64,000 bases of DNA. It comes from Limimaricola cinnabarinus. Its GTDB lineage: Bacteria; Pseudomonadota; Alphaproteobacteria; Rhodobacterales; Rhodobacteraceae. The stretch is taken from NCBI RefSeq assembly GCF_002723615.1, contig NZ_KZ304954.1, forward strand, positions 62,001 through 126,000, read 5' to 3'. Shown here piece after piece: positions 1 to 10,592 of this stretch (its first letter is position 1; the number at the start of each line of letters is the position of its first letter). The notes under the pieces were generated by a model. The model was not told the DNA's origin. It did not search any database and was given only the letters and a program-made list of their open reading frames with translations. The translations under genes were made by a program, and so were the position numbers.

Positions 1-1653
1 AGAAGAGGGGCAGCCTACCCCGATCCCCAACTACTCAAAGAGTGGGCCGTAAGAACCGCAGGTAAGAAGCCAGGGCGGATCGAATGGGCCGATTGGCTCT
101 GCGAGGCGCTGGGCCTCGTGCCGGAGGCGGGCGACAAGCCGCTCTCGGGGCATCTGGACTGTCACCTCGCGCTTGCCGAATGCCTCGCCTCCGGGCCGGG
201 GGCCGAGGGCAGCGGCGGGCTGTGGGACGAGGCGGCGGGCCGCGCGGCGCGGCAATGCTGCGACCGGCTGGCCGAACATGCCGAGGCCGCGGGCGAGATG
301 GGCACGCGCGATTACCGCTCGCTGTTTCTGGGCGTGATGCGCCGGGTGGAGGTGCGCAATCCCGATATCGGCCACCCCCAGATCCTCATCCGCGGCACGC
401 TGGAGGCGCGGGTGCAGGGCGCGGACCTGACGATCCTTGCCTCGATGAACGAAGGCTCATGGCCCGAGGCCCCGCCCGCCGATCCGTGGCTCAACCGCAA
501 GATGCGGGCGCAGGCGGGGCTGTTGCTGCCCGAGCGCCGCATCGGGCTTTCGGCGCATGACTACCAGCAGGCCGTCGCGGTGCGCGAAGTCTGGATCACC
601 CGTTCGACCCGCTCCTCGGACAGCGAGACGGTGCCGTCGCGCTGGATCAACCGGCTGACCAACCTGCTCGAGGGCCTGCCCGATCAGGGCGGGCGTGCCG
701 CCTTGGCCGAGATGCGCGCCCGCGGGGCCGACTGGCTGGCGCGGGCCACCGCGCTTTCGGTGGCGCAGGCCCGCGTGGCCCCCGCGCCGCGCCCCTCGCC
801 CCGCCCGCCCGTCGCGGCCCGGCCCGACCGGCTTTCGGTCACCGCGATCCGCACGCTGATCCGCGATCCTTACGCCATCTATGCGCGGAACGTGCTGCGG
901 CTGCGCAGCCTCGATCCGCTGACGCCAGAGCCCGACGCCGCGCTGCGCGGCACGGTGCTGCACGAGGTGTTCGAGAAATTCCTGAAGGAGCGCCTCGCGC
1001 CCACCGATCCGCGCGCCAAGGCGCGGCTGATGGAGGTCACCGAGGAGGTGCTGGAGGCACAATGCCCCTGGCCCACCGTGCGCAGGCTCTGGATCGCCCG
1101 GATCGCCCGGATCAGCGACTGGTTCCTGACCACCGAGGCCGCGCGGCAGAAACGCGCCACGCCGCGCCATTTCGAGATCGACGGATCGGCGGTGATGAAG
1201 GATCTGAACTTCACCCTCACCGCGCAGGCCGACCGGATCGACGAAGGCCCCGAGGGGCTGCTGATCTACGACTACAAGACCGGCGCGCCGCCGACCAAGA
1301 GCCAGCAGAAGACCTTCGAGAAGCAGCTCCTGCTCGAGGCCGCGATAGCCGAGCATGGCTCTTTCGTGAGCAAGGCGGCGCAGGAGATCGAGGTGAGGGG
1401 CCGCGTCGCGGGCGCGGCCTATATCGGGCTGGCGGGCAAGGGCACGACCGTCGACGCGCCGCTCGACGAGATCCCTCCCGCGCAGGTCTGGGCCCAGCTG
1501 CGCGAGCTGATCGCGCGCTGGCAGGAGCCTGAGCGCGGCTATTCGGCCCGCATGGCGATGATGAGCGACAAGGACCGCAGCGATTACGACCACCTGTCGC
1601 GCTTCGGCGAATGGGATTTCTCGCACGAAGCCCGAGGGGAGGATGTCGGATGA
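1..1653 (+). CDS. addB: AddB, AddAB helicase-nuclease subunit (5' truncated by window edge)
   Basis: C-terminal ~550 residues of AddB, the partner of AddA in the RecBCD-like helicase-nuclease that resects double-strand breaks. Visible is the C-terminal PD-(D/E)XK nuclease: an LHEVFEKF helix near nt 958-984, an aspartate in DRIDEG near nt 1230, and the catalytic YDYKTG at 1267-1284 followed by a KQLLLEAA motif. The helicase-like core also shows TLEARVQGADL and a MNEGSWPEAP segment. The 5' end lies outside the window. The stop overlaps the addA start in an ATGA arrangement, so the two subunits are translationally coupled. The first ~75 nt use codons (AGA AGA, CTA, GTA) unlike the rest; see findings. 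Identity is firm. Confidence 0.93.
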   Translation, partial: RRGAAYPDPQLLKEWAVRTAGKKPGRIEWADWLCEALGLVPEAGDKPLSGHLDCHLALAECLASGPGAEGSGGLWDEAAGRAARQCCDRLAEHAEAAGEMGTRDYRSLFLGVMRRVEVRNPDIGHPQILIRGTLEARVQGADLTILASMNEGSWPEAPPADPWLNRKMRAQAGLLLPERRIGLSAHDYQQAVAVREVWITRSTRSSDSETVPSRWINRLTNLLEGLPDQGGRAALAEMRARGADWLARATALSVAQARVAPAPRPSPRPPVAARPDRLSVTAIRTLIRDPYAIYARNVLRLRSLDPLTPEPDAALRGTVLHEVFEKFLKERLAPTDPRAKARLMEVTEEVLEAQCPWPTVRRLWIARIARISDWFLTTEAARQKRATPRHFEIDGSAVMKDLNFTLTAQADRIDEGPEGLLIYDYKTGAPPTKSQQKTFEKQLLLEAAIAEHGSFVSKAAQEIEVRGRVAGAAYIGLAGKGTTVDAPLDEIPPAQVWAQLRELIARWQEPERGYSARMAMMSDKDRSDYDHLSRFGEWDFSHEARGEDVG

Positions 1654-4600
1654 TCCGCGACGACGCGACAGAGCGACAGGTCCGCGCCGCCGATCCGGCC
1701 AGTTCCACTTGGCTTTCGGCCAATGCGGGGTCGGGCAAGACCCGCGTGCTGACCGACCGGGTGGCGCGGCTGCTCCTGGACGGCACCGATCCGCAGAACA
1801 TCCTGTGCCTGACCTACACCAAGGCCGCCGCCTCGGAGATGCAGAACCGGCTGTTCAGGCGGCTTGGCGAATGGGCGATGATGGAGGACGGCGCGCTGCG
1901 CGAGGCGCTGGAGCGGCTCGGCACGCCGCAGGCGATCACGCTGCGCTCGGCCCGCACGCTGTTCGCCCGCGCGATCGAGACGCCGGGGGGCCTGCGCATC
2001 CAGACGATCCACTCCTTCTGCGCGGGCCTGCTCAGGCGCTTTCCGCTGGAGGCCGGGGTCAGCCCGCAATTCACCGAGATGGAGGACCGCACCGCGCAGC
2101 TTCTGCGCGCAGAAGTGGTCGATGCCATGGCGTCGGGGCCGGAGCGCGGCCTCGTCGATGCGTTGGCGCTGCAGGCCTCGGAGGGAGACTTCGACAAGCT
2201 GCTGATGGATATCACGGCGCGGCGCGAGACCTTTCTCACCGCGCCCGACGACGCGGCGCTGGCGCGCTATTTCGACCTGCCCGCCGGGCTGACGCTGGAG
2301 CGGTTCTACGACGTCTGTTTGGAGCCGGATGATTTCGACACGCTGGAGGCGCTCAGGCTCTTGCTGCGCAAGGGCGGTGTGACCGATCAGAAGGCGGCGG
2401 CCCGGCTCGACGCCGTGGATCTCAAGGCCGCCCCCGATGCCGCGCTGCTCGACCTTCTCGAAAGCCTCATGCTGTTCGGAGCCTCCGCCGCCGCGCCCTT
2501 CGGCGCGAAGATCGGCAAGTTTCCGACCAGGAAGCTGCGCGAGAGCGATCCCGCGCTGATCGAACGGCTCGACGATCTGATGGCGCGGATCGAGGAGGGG
2601 CGCGGCACGCGGCTGGCGCTGAACGCGCTGGACAAGACCCGCAGGCTCGACGCCTTCGCCCGCGCCTTCGTCCCGGCCTATGAGCGGCAGAAGCTCCTGC
2701 GCGGCATGCTCGATTTCGACGATCTGATCGGCAAGGCGCGCAGGCTGCTGACCGATCCGGCGGTGGCGCAATGGGTGCTGTTCCGGCTCGATGGCGGGAT
2801 CGACCATATCCTCGTCGACGAGGCGCAGGACACGAGCCCGGCGCAATGGGCGGTGATCGAACGGCTGGCGCAGGAATTCGCCGCAGGCGAGGGCGCGCAG
2901 CCCGAACGCCGCCGCACCATCTTTGTCGTGGGCGACAAGAAGCAGTCGATCTATTCCTTCCAAGGTGCCGACCCCGAGGGCTTCGACCGGATGCAGGAGC
3001 ATTTCCGCGCGCGGCTGGAAGCGGCGGGCGCGGGCCTGAACCGGCTCGATCTCGAACATTCCTTCCGCTCTTCCGAGGCGATCCTGCGCGCGGTGGATGC
3101 GACCTTCGTCGGCCCGCACCGCGAAGGCTTGGGTGGCGAGGTGCCGCACCGCGCCTTCAAGTCCGAGATGCCGGGCCGGGTCGATCTCTGGCCGCCGGTC
3201 GAAAAGCCCGAGGCCGAGACCGAGGAGCCCGACTGGACCGACCCGGTGGACCGCCCCGGAGAGACCGACCCGGCGGTGGTGCTCGCCCGCCGCATCGCCG
3301 ACGAGATCGTGCGGATGAAGGCCCATGAGACGATCCCGGTCGAGCGCGGTCATTCGGGCGTCTATGACCGCCGCCCCGTCAGCGAGGGCGACGTGCTGAT
3401 CCTCGTGCAGCGGCGCTCGGCGCTGTTTTCCGAGATCATCCGCGCCTGCAAGGCGGCGGGGCTCAATGTTGCCGGGGCCGACCGGCTGCGGATCGGCGGC
3501 GAGCTTGCGGTCAAGGACATCGCCGCGGTCCTGCGCTTTCTCGCGCTGCCCGAGGACGACCTGTCGCTTGCCTGCGCGCTGCGCTCGCCGCTTCTGGGCT
3601 GGAGCGAGGCCGATCTCTACCGCCTCGCTCATGGCCGCCCCGGCCATCTTTGGCCCCGGCTGAGGGAGGCGCGCGAGCGTTACCCCGAGACGCTGGCCCT
3701 GCTCGACGACATGCGCCGGCAGGCCGACTACCTGCGCCCCTATGACCTGATCAACCGGCTGCTCCTGCGCCATGACGGCCGCCGCCGCCTGCTTGCCCGG
3801 CTCGGCCCCGAGGCCGAGGACGGGATCGACGCGCTGCTGAGCCAGGCGCTCTCCTACGAGCAGGCGCAGGTGCCGGGTCTGACCGGCTTTCTCGAATGGC
3901 TGGAGACCGACGATCTGGAGATCAAGCGGCAGGCGGAATCCGCGGGCGACCGGCTGCGCGTGATGTCGGTGCATGGCGCCAAGGGGCTGGAGGCGCCGAT
4001 CGTGATCCTGCCCGACGCCGCCAAGCGCCGGGTGGATCTGCGCGACAGGCTCTATGACGCGGGCGCGGCGCAGCTTTGGGCCGGGCCTGCCGCCGAGATG
4101 CCCGAGCCGATGCGCGCGCTGCGCGAGGGGCTGATCGAGGCGCAGGAGCGCGAGCGCCGCCGCCTGCTCTATGTGGCGATGACGCGGGCCGAAAGCTGGC
4201 TGATCCTCTGCGCGCCGGGCGATGTGGGCGAGGCGGGCGAGAGCTGGCACGCCACCGTGGCCGAAGGGCTCGAGCGGATCGGGGCGGCGCCCGCGCCGAT
4301 GCCCGGCGGCGAGGGGCTGCGCTACGCGCATCTCGACTGGGCCTGCGGCGATCTGCTCGCCCCCCGCGCCGCCGCCGCCGCTTTGCCCGCGCCGCCCGCC
4401 TATCCACCCGTCGTCCTGCCCGAGGCGCAGGCCGCGACGCTCTCGCCCTCGGATCTCGGCGGGGCCAAGGTGATGCCGGGCGATGCGGGCGAGGAGACCG
4501 ATGGCGAGACGGCGCGCGCGCGCGGCACGCTCATGCACCTGCTGCTCGAACACCTGCCCGCCCTGCCCGAGGACAGCCGCGCCGCCCAGGGCCGCCGTCT

Positions 4601-5024
4601 TCTGGCCAATGCCGAGGAGGCCGAGGGGCTCGACGAGACCGAGAGCCTGCTCACCGACGCGCTGGGCCTTCTGGCGGCCCCCGGTCTTGAGGCGGTCTTC
4701 GCCCCCGGCACGCTGGCCGAGGCCGGGATCACCGCCGCCCTGCCCGAGCTGGGCGGGCTGCGGCTGCATGGCGCGATCGACCGGCTGCTGATCGAGGCGG
4801 ACCGCGTCACCGCCATCGACTTCAAGACCAACCGCGTGGCGCCTGAGCGCCCCGAGGACACGCCCGAGGGCATCCTGCGGCAGATGGGTGCTTATGCCGC
4901 GATGCTGGAGCAGCTCTGGCCCGGCCGCAGGGTCGAGGTGATGGTGCTGTGGACGGCGCGGGCGGCGCTGATGCCCCTGCCGCGCGATCTTGTCATGGCG
5001 GCCTTGCGCCGGGCCGCCCATTGA
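1650..5024 (+). CDS. addA: AddA, double-strand break repair helicase-nuclease
   Basis: Catalytic helicase and second nuclease of AddAB; 1124 aa, normal for alphaproteobacterial AddA. The UvrD-type helicase begins with Walker A ANAGSGKT at residues 24-31, motif [12 protein letters not shown] near residue 388, and motif [14 protein letters not shown] near 430. A C-terminal RecB-like nuclease shows AIDFKTN near residue 1052. I chose the ATG at 1650 rather than an in-frame ATG at 1611 because it overlaps the addB stop by four bases (ATGA) and has a GAGGGGAGG ribosome site directly upstream, and because ~10 residues before the ATP loop matches the family. The complementary strand is open for over 1100 codons, but that is a GC-rich shadow. 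Confidence 0.96.
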   Translation: MIRDDATERQVRAADPASSTWLSANAGSGKTRVLTDRVARLLLDGTDPQNILCLTYTKAAASEMQNRLFRRLGEWAMMEDGALREALERLGTPQAITLRSARTLFARAIETPGGLRIQTIHSFCAGLLRRFPLEAGVSPQFTEMEDRTAQLLRAEVVDAMASGPERGLVDALALQASEGDFDKLLMDITARRETFLTAPDDAALARYFDLPAGLTLERFYDVCLEPDDFDTLEALRLLLRKGGVTDQKAAARLDAVDLKAAPDAALLDLLESLMLFGASAAAPFGAKIGKFPTRKLRESDPALIERLDDLMARIEEGRGTRLALNALDKTRRLDAFARAFVPAYERQKLLRGMLDFDDLIGKARRLLTDPAVAQWVLFRLDGGIDHILVDEAQDTSPAQWAVIERLAQEFAAGEGAQPERRRTIFVVGDKKQSIYSFQGADPEGFDRMQEHFRARLEAAGAGLNRLDLEHSFRSSEAILRAVDATFVGPHREGLGGEVPHRAFKSEMPGRVDLWPPVEKPEAETEEPDWTDPVDRPGETDPAVVLARRIADEIVRMKAHETIPVERGHSGVYDRRPVSEGDVLILVQRRSALFSEIIRACKAAGLNVAGADRLRIGGELAVKDIAAVLRFLALPEDDLSLACALRSPLLGWSEADLYRLAHGRPGHLWPRLREARERYPETLALLDDMRRQADYLRPYDLINRLLLRHDGRRRLLARLGPEAEDGIDALLSQALSYEQAQVPGLTGFLEWLETDDLEIKRQAESAGDRLRVMSVHGAKGLEAPIVILPDAAKRRVDLRDRLYDAGAAQLWAGPAAEMPEPMRALREGLIEAQERERRRLLYVAMTRAESWLILCAPGDVGEAGESWHATVAEGLERIGAAPAPMPGGEGLRYAHLDWACGDLLAPRAAAAALPAPPAYPPVVLPEAQAATLSPSDLGGAKVMPGDAGEETDGETARARGTLMHLLLEHLPALPEDSRAAQGRRLLANAEEAEGLDETESLLTDALGLLAAPGLEAVFAPGTLAEAGITAALPELGGLRLHGAIDRLLIEADRVTAIDFKTNRVAPERPEDTPEGILRQMGAYAAMLEQLWPGRRVEVMVLWTARAALMPLPRDLVMAALRRAAH

Positions 5025-5082
5025 CGCGCCAGGCCCGCGTCCTTACGTCTCTGATCCAACCCGAGACCCAAGGAGAGCCCCG

Positions 5083-5403
5083 ATGGCCACCGTTGCAGTC
5101 AATGACGCCAATTTCGACGCCGAAGTGCGTCAGTCCGATGTCCCCGTCGTGGTGGATTTCTGGGCCGAGTGGTGCGGCCCCTGCAAGATGATCGGCCCCG
5201 CCCTCGAGGAGCTGTCCGAGGAGTATGGCGACAAGATCAAGATCGTGAAGGTCAATGTCGACGAGAACCCGAATTCGCCCGCCCAGCTCGGCGTGCGCGG
5301 CATTCCGGCCCTGTTCCTGTTCAAGGATGGCGAGATCGTCTCGAACCGCGCCGGCGCCGCCCCCAAGGCCGCGCTGAAGGGCTGGATCGACGAATCGGTC
5401 TGA
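5083..5403 (+). CDS. trxA: Thioredoxin 1
   Basis: 106-residue cytoplasmic thioredoxin, a general disulfide reductase (substrates include ribonucleotide reductase, peroxiredoxins and PAPS reductase in the family). The active site WCGPC has its cysteines at residues 31 and 34, preceded by VVVDFWAEW, with the buried Asp at 25. The cis-proline loop GIPAL lies near residue 75. ATG at 5083 follows AAGGAGAG at about eight bases. It lies 58 bases after addA in the same direction, so read-through from addAB is possible, and a strong terminator follows immediately. Full length, no oddities. Confidence 0.97.
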   Translation: MATVAVNDANFDAEVRQSDVPVVVDFWAEWCGPCKMIGPALEELSEEYGDKIKIVKVNVDENPNSPAQLGVRGIPALFLFKDGEIVSNRAGAAPKAALKGWIDESV

Positions 5404-5427
5404 TCCTCGGACAAACGACGACGATCG

Positions 5428-5449
5428 AGGCGCCTTCGGGCGCCTTTTT
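5428..5449 (+). terminator. Rho-independent terminator after trxA
   Basis: Seven-base perfect stem AGGCGCC / GGCGCCT closed by a TTCG tetraloop, then TTTTT at 5445-5449. It starts 24 bases after the trxA stop and separates trxA from hslVU. Confidence 0.9.
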
Positions 5450-5481
5450 CGTGCCTGATCCCCTGTCTGATCCGGGGCAAA

Positions 5482-5510
5482 CTTGCCCTCGCCCGCCCCG
5501 GCCCCCATAT
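5482..5510 (+). promoter_or_regulatory. Sigma-32 (RpoH) heat-shock promoter of hslVU
   Basis: -35 CTTGCCC at 5482-5488 and -10 CCCCATAT at 5503-5510, separated by 14 bases. This matches the classical sigma-32 layout (CTTGAAA, 13-17 bases, CCCCATNT) at nearly every position, and the downstream genes are heat-shock protease genes. The transcript would have a leader of about 80 bases before hslV. Confidence 0.8.
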
Positions 5511-5565
5511 CGGCCCGGATGGCGAAGGGGGCCCTCCCCTTCATCTTTCGACAAATACGCATGGC

Positions 5566-5583
5566 GCGCGGGTTCACCCGCGC
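5566..5583 (+). promoter_or_regulatory. Hairpin in the hslV 5' leader
   Basis: Perfect 7-bp stem GCGCGGG / CCCGCGC with a TTCA loop, ending five bases before the AGGAGGC ribosome site of hslV. It may stabilise the mRNA or modulate ribosome access. A leader stem-loop affecting message stability has been reported for E. coli hslVU; the function here is inferred. Confidence 0.5.
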
Positions 5584-5598
5584 CCGACAGGAGGCAAG

Positions 5599-6153
5599 AT
5601 GAGCGACGAGTTTCCCGGCTGGCACGGCACGACCATCATCGGCGTGCGCAAGGGCGGCAAGGTGGTGATCGCCGGCGACGGGCAGGTGAGCCTCGGCCAG
5701 ACCGTGATCAAGGGCACCGCGCGCAAGGTGCGCAGGCTGTCGCCCGGCGGCTACGATGTCATCGCCGGTTTCGCGGGCTCGACGGCGGATGCCTTCACCC
5801 TGCTGGAGCGGCTGGAAAAGAAGCTCGAAGCCACGCCCGGGCAGCTTGCCCGCGCCAGCGTCGAGCTTGCCAAGGACTGGCGCACCGACAAGTACCTGCA
5901 GAAGCTCGAGGCGATGCTGATCGTCTCGGATGGCAAGGATCTTCTGGTCATCACCGGCGCGGGCGACGTGCTCGAGCCCGAGCATGACGTCACCGCGATC
6001 GGCTCTGGCGGCAATTTCGCGCTCGCCGCGGGGCGCGCGATGATGGAGACCGATCTCGATGCCGAGGAGGTGGCGCGCCGCGCCATGGCGATCGCCTCCG
6101 ACATCTGCGTCTACACCAACGGCAAGCTGACCGTGGAGACGCTCGAGGCCTGA
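5599..6153 (+). CDS. hslV: ATP-dependent protease HslVU, peptidase subunit HslV
   Basis: Peptidase of the HslVU (ClpQY) heat-shock protease, 184 aa. It forms a double hexamer capped by HslU in the cytoplasm. The N-terminal threonine nucleophile is Thr11 in [12 protein letters not shown], so a 10-residue propeptide must be removed; short propeptides of this kind occur in alphaproteobacterial Hsl[14 protein letters not shown] and the IGSGGNFA motif are typical. ATG at 5599 follows AGGAGGC at a good distance. hslU follows after 37 bases in the same transcript, and a sigma-32 promoter lies upstream. Confidence 0.96.
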   Translation: MSDEFPGWHGTTIIGVRKGGKVVIAGDGQVSLGQTVIKGTARKVRRLSPGGYDVIAGFAGSTADAFTLLERLEKKLEATPGQLARASVELAKDWRTDKYLQKLEAMLIVSDGKDLLVITGAGDVLEPEHDVTAIGSGGNFALAAGRAMMETDLDAEEVARRAMAIASDICVYTNGKLTVETLEA

Positions 6154-6190
6154 GCCTCGCGTCTTCCCTCCCCATACGAAGGACAGTCCC

Positions 6191-7489
6191 ATGAGCGACC
6201 TGACCCCCCGCGAGATCGTCTCCGAGCTCGACCGTTTCATCATCGGCCAGAAGGAGGCCAAGCGCGCCGTCGCCGTCGCCCTGCGCTCGCGCTGGCGGCG
6301 CAAGCAGCTCGGCGCGGATCTGCGCGACGAGGTGTATCCCAAGAACATCCTGATGATCGGCCCCACCGGCGTCGGCAAGACCGAGATCTCGCGCCGCCTG
6401 GCCAAGCTGGCGCAGGCCCCCTTCCTCAAGGTCGAGGCCACGAAATTCACCGAGGTCGGCTATGTCGGCCGCGACGTGGAGCAGATCATCCGCGATCTCG
6501 TCGAGGCCGCGATCTTCCAGACCCGCGAGCAGATGCGCGAGGAGGTGAAGTCCAAGGCGCATGAGGCGGCCGAGAACCGCGTCATCACCGCCATCGCCGG
6601 CACCGATGCGCGCGACCAGACGCGCGAGATGTTCCGTCGCAAGCTCAAGGGCGGCGAGCTCGACACCACGATGATCGAGATCGAGGTGACCGACAGCTCC
6701 AACCCGATGCAGGGCATGGACATCCCCGGCCAGCCCGGCGGCATGATGAATCTCGGCGACATCTTCGGCAAGGCGATGGGTGGCCGCAAGGTCAAGAAGC
6801 GCGTCACCGTGGCCGAGAGCTACGACCTCCTGATCGCCGACGAGGCCGACAAGCTTTTGGACGACGAGACGGTCACCAAGGCCGCGGTCGAGAACGTGGA
6901 GCAGAACGGCATCGTCTTTCTCGACGAGATCGACAAGGTCTGCGCCAAGTCGGATGCGCGCGGCGCGGATGTCAGCCGCGAGGGCGTGCAGCGCGACCTG
7001 CTGCCGCTGATCGAGGGCACCACCGTGACCACCAAGCACGGCCCGATCCGCACCGACCACATCCTGTTCATCGCGTCGGGCGCTTTTCACGTGGCCAAGC
7101 CCTCGGACCTTCTGCCCGAGCTTCAGGGCCGCCTGCCGATCCGGGTCGAGCTGCGCGCGCTGACCGAGGAGGATTTCGTCCGCATCCTGACCGAGACCGA
7201 CAACGCGCTGACCCGCCAGTACACGGCGCTGATGGGCACCGAGGAGGTGACGGTCGAGTTCACGCCCGAGGGCATCGCGGCCTTGGCGCGGATCGCGGCG
7301 GAGGTGAACCGCTCGGTCGAGAATATCGGCGCGCGCAGGCTCTATACCGTGCTGGAACGGGTCTTCGAGGAGCTGAGCTTCACCGCGCCCGACCGCGCGG
7401 GCGAGACGATCACCGTCGACGAGGCCTTTGTCGAGGCGCATCTGGGCGAGCTGTCGCGCTCGACCGACCTGTCGCGCTACGTGCTCTAG
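6191..7489 (+). CDS. hslU: HslVU unfoldase subunit HslU (AAA+ ATPase)
   Basis: 432-residue AAA+ ATPase that unfolds substrates and feeds them to HslV. Walker A GPTGVGKT is at residues 57-64, Walker B VFLDEIDK near 243-249, with the family's variable intermediate domain between them and sensor-2 [11 protein letters not shown] near the C terminus. The last residues LSRYVL match the conserved HslU tail that docks into HslV. The TAG stop shares a CTAG palindrome with the stop of the convergent phosphoesterase gene, so no spacer separates them. Confidence 0.97.
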   Translation: MSDLTPREIVSELDRFIIGQKEAKRAVAVALRSRWRRKQLGADLRDEVYPKNILMIGPTGVGKTEISRRLAKLAQAPFLKVEATKFTEVGYVGRDVEQIIRDLVEAAIFQTREQMREEVKSKAHEAAENRVITAIAGTDARDQTREMFRRKLKGGELDTTMIEIEVTDSSNPMQGMDIPGQPGGMMNLGDIFGKAMGGRKVKKRVTVAESYDLLIADEADKLLDDETVTKAAVENVEQNGIVFLDEIDKVCAKSDARGADVSREGVQRDLLPLIEGTTVTTKHGPIRTDHILFIASGAFHVAKPSDLLPELQGRLPIRVELRALTEEDFVRILTETDNALTRQYTALMGTEEVTVEFTPEGIAALARIAAEVNRSVENIGARRLYTVLERVFEELSFTAPDRAGETITVDEAFVEAHLGELSRSTDLSRYVL

Positions 7490-8274
7490 ACCTCGCGCCA
7501 GACCCCCTTGGTCTTGGCGAAGCGCGCGGTCTGGATGATCCCGAAGCGGGGCCGGTCCTCGGCCCCGTATCGCTCCACCTTGATCGCGTCGGGCGCGATG
7601 TGCAGCAGGTTGAAGTTGTTGGTCTCCTCGCGCAGCCGCGAGGACAGCCCCGTCCCCGCCTGCACCAGAAGCACGCCCGGCGCCGCGGTGAGCGGGGCGA
7701 CGGCGGCGTTGTGCAGATGGCCCGAAAGCACCACGTCGGCGCCGCAGCGTCCGAGACAGGCGACGGCGGCGCGCGCGCCGCGCATCAGCCGCTTTTCGGT
7801 GCCCGGATCATGTTCGAGCGGGTGGTGCATCATCGCCAGATGGGTCCGACCGTCCTTCACCTCCGAGAACGCATCGCAGATCCGCCTTATGGTGCGCCGG
7901 CTGATCTTGCCCGACTGCCAGGCGAAGCGGTTGACGGTGTTGACCCCGACCAGCGCCACTTCCTCGTCGGCATATTCGGGTTCCAGATCCTCGCTGATGA
8001 TCTTCTGGTAGCGGTGGAACGGCTTGACGAAGCGCAGCCACGGATTGTCGATCGGCGTGTCGTGATTGCCCGGCACGGTGAAGACCGGCGGCGTCAGCCG
8101 CGAGATGAACTCGGCGGCCTGGGCGAACTGGCTTTCGCGCGCGCGCTGGGTCAGGTCGCCGGAAAAGGCCACGAGATCGGGCGAAAGCGCGTTGATCGTC
8201 TCGATCAACGGATCGAGCAGGTCCTCGCGGGTGCGGCCGAAATGCAGGTCCGAGATATGCAGCACGCGCCTCAT
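7486..8274 (-). CDS. Calcineurin-like metallophosphoesterase
   Basis: 262-residue cytoplasmic metal-dependent phosphoesterase. All metal-binding blocks are present: ISDLHFG (D and H), [22 protein letters not shown] and SGHLHN. It resembles class III cyclic-nucleotide phosphodiesterases of the CpdA type by length and motif order, but the substrate cannot be read from sequence. The start ATG overlaps the stop of the upstream diacylglycerol-kinase-like gene (ATGA), so the two are one operon and may act on related phosphorylated metabolites. The 3' end overlaps hslU by four bases. Confidence 0.85.
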   Translation of the reverse strand: MRRVLHISDLHFGRTREDLLDPLIETINALSPDLVAFSGDLTQRARESQFAQAAEFISRLTPPVFTVPGNHDTPIDNPWLRFVKPFHRYQKIISEDLEPEYADEEVALVGVNTVNRFAWQSGKISRRTIRRICDAFSEVKDGRTHLAMMHHPLEHDPGTEKRLMRGARAAVACLGRCGADVVLSGHLHNAAVAPLTAAPGVLLVQAGTGLSSRLREETNNFNLLHIAPDAIKVERYGAEDRPRFGIIQTARFAKTKGVWREV

Positions 8275-9227
8275 GCCGCGCGCCCGCCCGGCTGGACCTT
8301 GTCCTTCGCCTCCTCCGGCACGATCACCTCGAAGGCATCGCGGATCATCTCGAATTCCAGCGGCCCGCGCATGGTGAACTTCTCGCCGTCGCAGGCGACG
8401 AGCTGTTGCGCGCGCCTGAGATGGATCGTCAGCCGGTCGGTGCAGATCAGCTCGAAATCCTCGCCCAGCCGCATCTGCCGCACGGCAAGGCGCAGCGCGT
8501 CGGACAAGAGCCCCATCCGCCCCTCATTGGGCGCGACGAAGACCGAGAACTTGCCATCGCGGATGCAATCGGCGCCCTGCAGCCCGAAATGTTCGAGCTG
8601 AAAGGCCGAGCGCGCGGCAAAGACCAGCGGTGTGCGGAAGCGGCGGCGCTGCCCCTCGACCTCGATCTCGACCTTGAGCGGACGCCGGAACCGCCAGAAG
8701 GTCTTGAGCACCGACCAATGCGCGGCGATGCGGCGGCGGCCCCAGCGGCGATAGACGGTCTCGCGCTCCTTGAGGATGGCGGGATAGACACCGATGCTGG
8801 CATTGTTGAGAAAGAGCTGCCCGTTCACCGCGCCCAGATCGACCTTGCGGCGATGCCCGGCGGCGATGACGCGGGCCGCGCTTTCGGGGTCTTCGGGGAT
8901 GCCGTAGCCACGGGCGAAGAAGTTGAAGGTGCCCAAGGGCAGGATGCCCAGCGCGCAGCCCGAGCCCCTAAGCGCCGAGGCGACGGCCATGATCGTGCCG
9001 TCGCCGCCCGCCGCGACCACGGTGCCGACGCCCTCGCCGACGGCCGCCTGCGCCGCCCCGGCGATGTCGCGGCCCTTGACGTGGCGCAGCTCGGCCTCGG
9101 GGCCGAGCACCTTCATCGCCCGGTCGATGGCCTCGGCTTCGCGGCTGTTGCGGCCCGAATGATCGTTGCAGATCACACGGATCCCGGCCCGGTCCGGGGT
9201 GGGTCGGGCAGCGATCGGATCGGACAT
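8271..9227 (-). CDS. Diacylglycerol kinase family lipid kinase
   Basis: 318 aa with the DAGK catalytic domain: VAAGGDGTIMAVASAL carries the nucleotide-binding GGDGT loop (about residues 94-98), and GILPLGTFNFFARGYGIP is the second conserved block (family form LGTxNDFAR). Members phosphorylate diacylglycerol, sphingoid bases or related lipids at the inner membrane face. This form has Asn-Phe instead of the usual Asn-Asp in LGTFNFFAR, which is seen in other members. It is co-transcribed with the downstream phosphoesterase. A 117-base gap separates it from the divergent MFS gene. Confidence 0.82.
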   Translation of the reverse strand: MSDPIAARPTPDRAGIRVICNDHSGRNSREAEAIDRAMKVLGPEAELRHVKGRDIAGAAQAAVGEGVGTVVAAGGDGTIMAVASALRGSGCALGILPLGTFNFFARGYGIPEDPESAARVIAAGHRRKVDLGAVNGQLFLNNASIGVYPAILKERETVYRRWGRRRIAAHWSVLKTFWRFRRPLKVEIEVEGQRRRFRTPLVFAARSAFQLEHFGLQGADCIRDGKFSVFVAPNEGRMGLLSDALRLAVRQMRLGEDFELICTDRLTIHLRRAQQLVACDGEKFTMRGPLEFEMIRDAFEVIVPEEAKDKVQPGGRAA

Positions 9228-9344
9228 GTCCGGTGGACTCCTTGCAGGCTTCGTCCCACAAACGCCTGGAGTCGGGGAAGGTTTCGATCCCCTTCATTGC
9301 CCCCGGCCCTGCCCCCCGGCCCCGTGACTTCGAAAGACGCCTGC

Positions 9345-10592
9345 ATGAGCTTCCTGCGATTCCTGCGCGACAACGCGCCCTTCCTCGCCGCGGGCGCGCT
9401 GCTGAGCTTCGGCTCCTCCTTCGGCCAGACCTTCTTCGTCTCGATCTTCGCAGGCGAGATCCGCGCCGAATTCGGGCTGAGCCACGGCGCCTGGGGCGGG
9501 ATCTACACGGCAGGCACGACGCTTTCGGCGCTGGCGATGATCTGGGCGGGCGGGCTGACCGACCGGTTTCGCGCGCGCCGCCTCGGCCCGGCGGCGATGG
9601 CGCTTCTGGGGCTGGGCTGCCTTGCCATGGCGCTGCTGCCGGGGGGCTGGGGCTGGGCGCTGGTGCCGGTGATCTTCGTGCTGCGCTTCGCGGGTCAGGG
9701 GATGATGGTCCATATCTCCGCCGTGGCCATGGCGCGCTGGTTCGCCGCCGGGCGGGGCAAGGCGCTGTCGGTCGCCTCGATGGGCGTGGCGCTGGGTCAG
9801 GCGGTGCTGCCGGTGCTCTTCGTGGCGGGGCTGGGGCTGGTGGACTGGCGCGCCCTGTGGGTCGTGGCCGCGGGGCTGTCCTTCCTCGCCATGCCGCCGG
9901 CTCTGGCGCTGCTGCGGCAGGAGCGGACGCCGCAGAGCATCGCGCAGGCGGGCCAGTCGTTCGGCATGGCCGGGCGGCACTGGACCCGCAACGCGGCGGT
10001 GACGCATTGGCTGTTCTGGCTGATCGTGCCCGCATTGCTCGGCCCGCCCGCATGGGGCACGGCGCTGTTCTTCCAGCAGGTGCATCTGTCGGAGCTGAAG
10101 CCCTGGAGCCTCGGGCAATGGGTGGCGCTGATGCCGCTCTTCACCGCGCTCACCATCGGCGCCAATTTCGCCACCGGCGCAGCACTCGACCGGTTCGGCA
10201 CGGCGCGGCTGATGCCGTTCCTGATGGTTCCGTGGACGCTGGCCTTCCTCGTGCTCTCGCAGGCCGACGGGCTGGGCATGGCGGCGCTGGGCCTCGCGGT
10301 GCTCGGGATCGGCACCGGGGCGCAGGCGGTGCTGCCCGGCGCCTTCTGGGCCGAGTTCTACGGCACGCGCCATATCGGCGCGATCAAGTCGGCGGCGGCG
10401 GCGGTGATGGTCTTCGGCTCGGCGGTGGGACCGGGGGTCAGCGGGCTGCTGATCGACCGCGGCGTCGATTTCCCGGACCAGATGCTGGGCATCGCGGCCT
10501 ATCTCGGCCTTGCCGGGCTGCTCGCCGCCTTTGGCGTGCGCCGCGCGGCGCGGCTCCTGCCCCGCGCGCAGGCGCAGCCCCGCGCCGCCTAG
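9345..10592 (+). CDS. MFS transporter
   Basis: 415-residue polytopic protein with about 12 hydrophobic segments in two sixes. The loop after helix 2 reads GGLTDRFRARRLGP, the Major Facilitator signature (GxxxDRxGRR type). The protein begins MSFLRFLRDNAPF. An in-frame GTG at 9324 would add seven residues; neither start has a strong ribosome site, and I prefer the ATG because it places the first helix close to the N terminus. The substrate cannot be inferred. The TAG stop is shared with the convergent Smr gene through a CTAG palindrome. Confidence 0.85.
   Translation: MSFLRFLRDNAPFLAAGALLSFGSSFGQTFFVSIFAGEIRAEFGLSHGAWGGIYTAGTTLSALAMIWAGGLTDRFRARRLGPAAMALLGLGCLAMALLPGGWGWALVPVIFVLRFAGQGMMVHISAVAMARWFAAGRGKALSVASMGVALGQAVLPVLFVAGLGLVDWRALWVVAAGLSFLAMPPALALLRQERTPQSIAQAGQSFGMAGRHWTRNAAVTHWLFWLIVPALLGPPAWGTALFFQQVHLSELKPWSLGQWVALMPLFTALTIGANFATGAALDRFGTARLMPFLMVPWTLAFLVLSQADGLGMAALGLAVLGIGTGAQAVLPGAFWAEFYGTRHIGAIKSAAAAVMVFGSAVGPGVSGLLIDRGVDFPDQMLGIAAYLGLAGLLAAFGVRRAARLLPRAQAQPRAA

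Noticed and set aside
1584-5021. 1145-codon open frame on the minus strand opposite addA
   Set aside because: Antisense shadow of a GC-rich gene: Arg/Gly/Gln-rich composition, no family motifs, and addA on the plus strand is certain.
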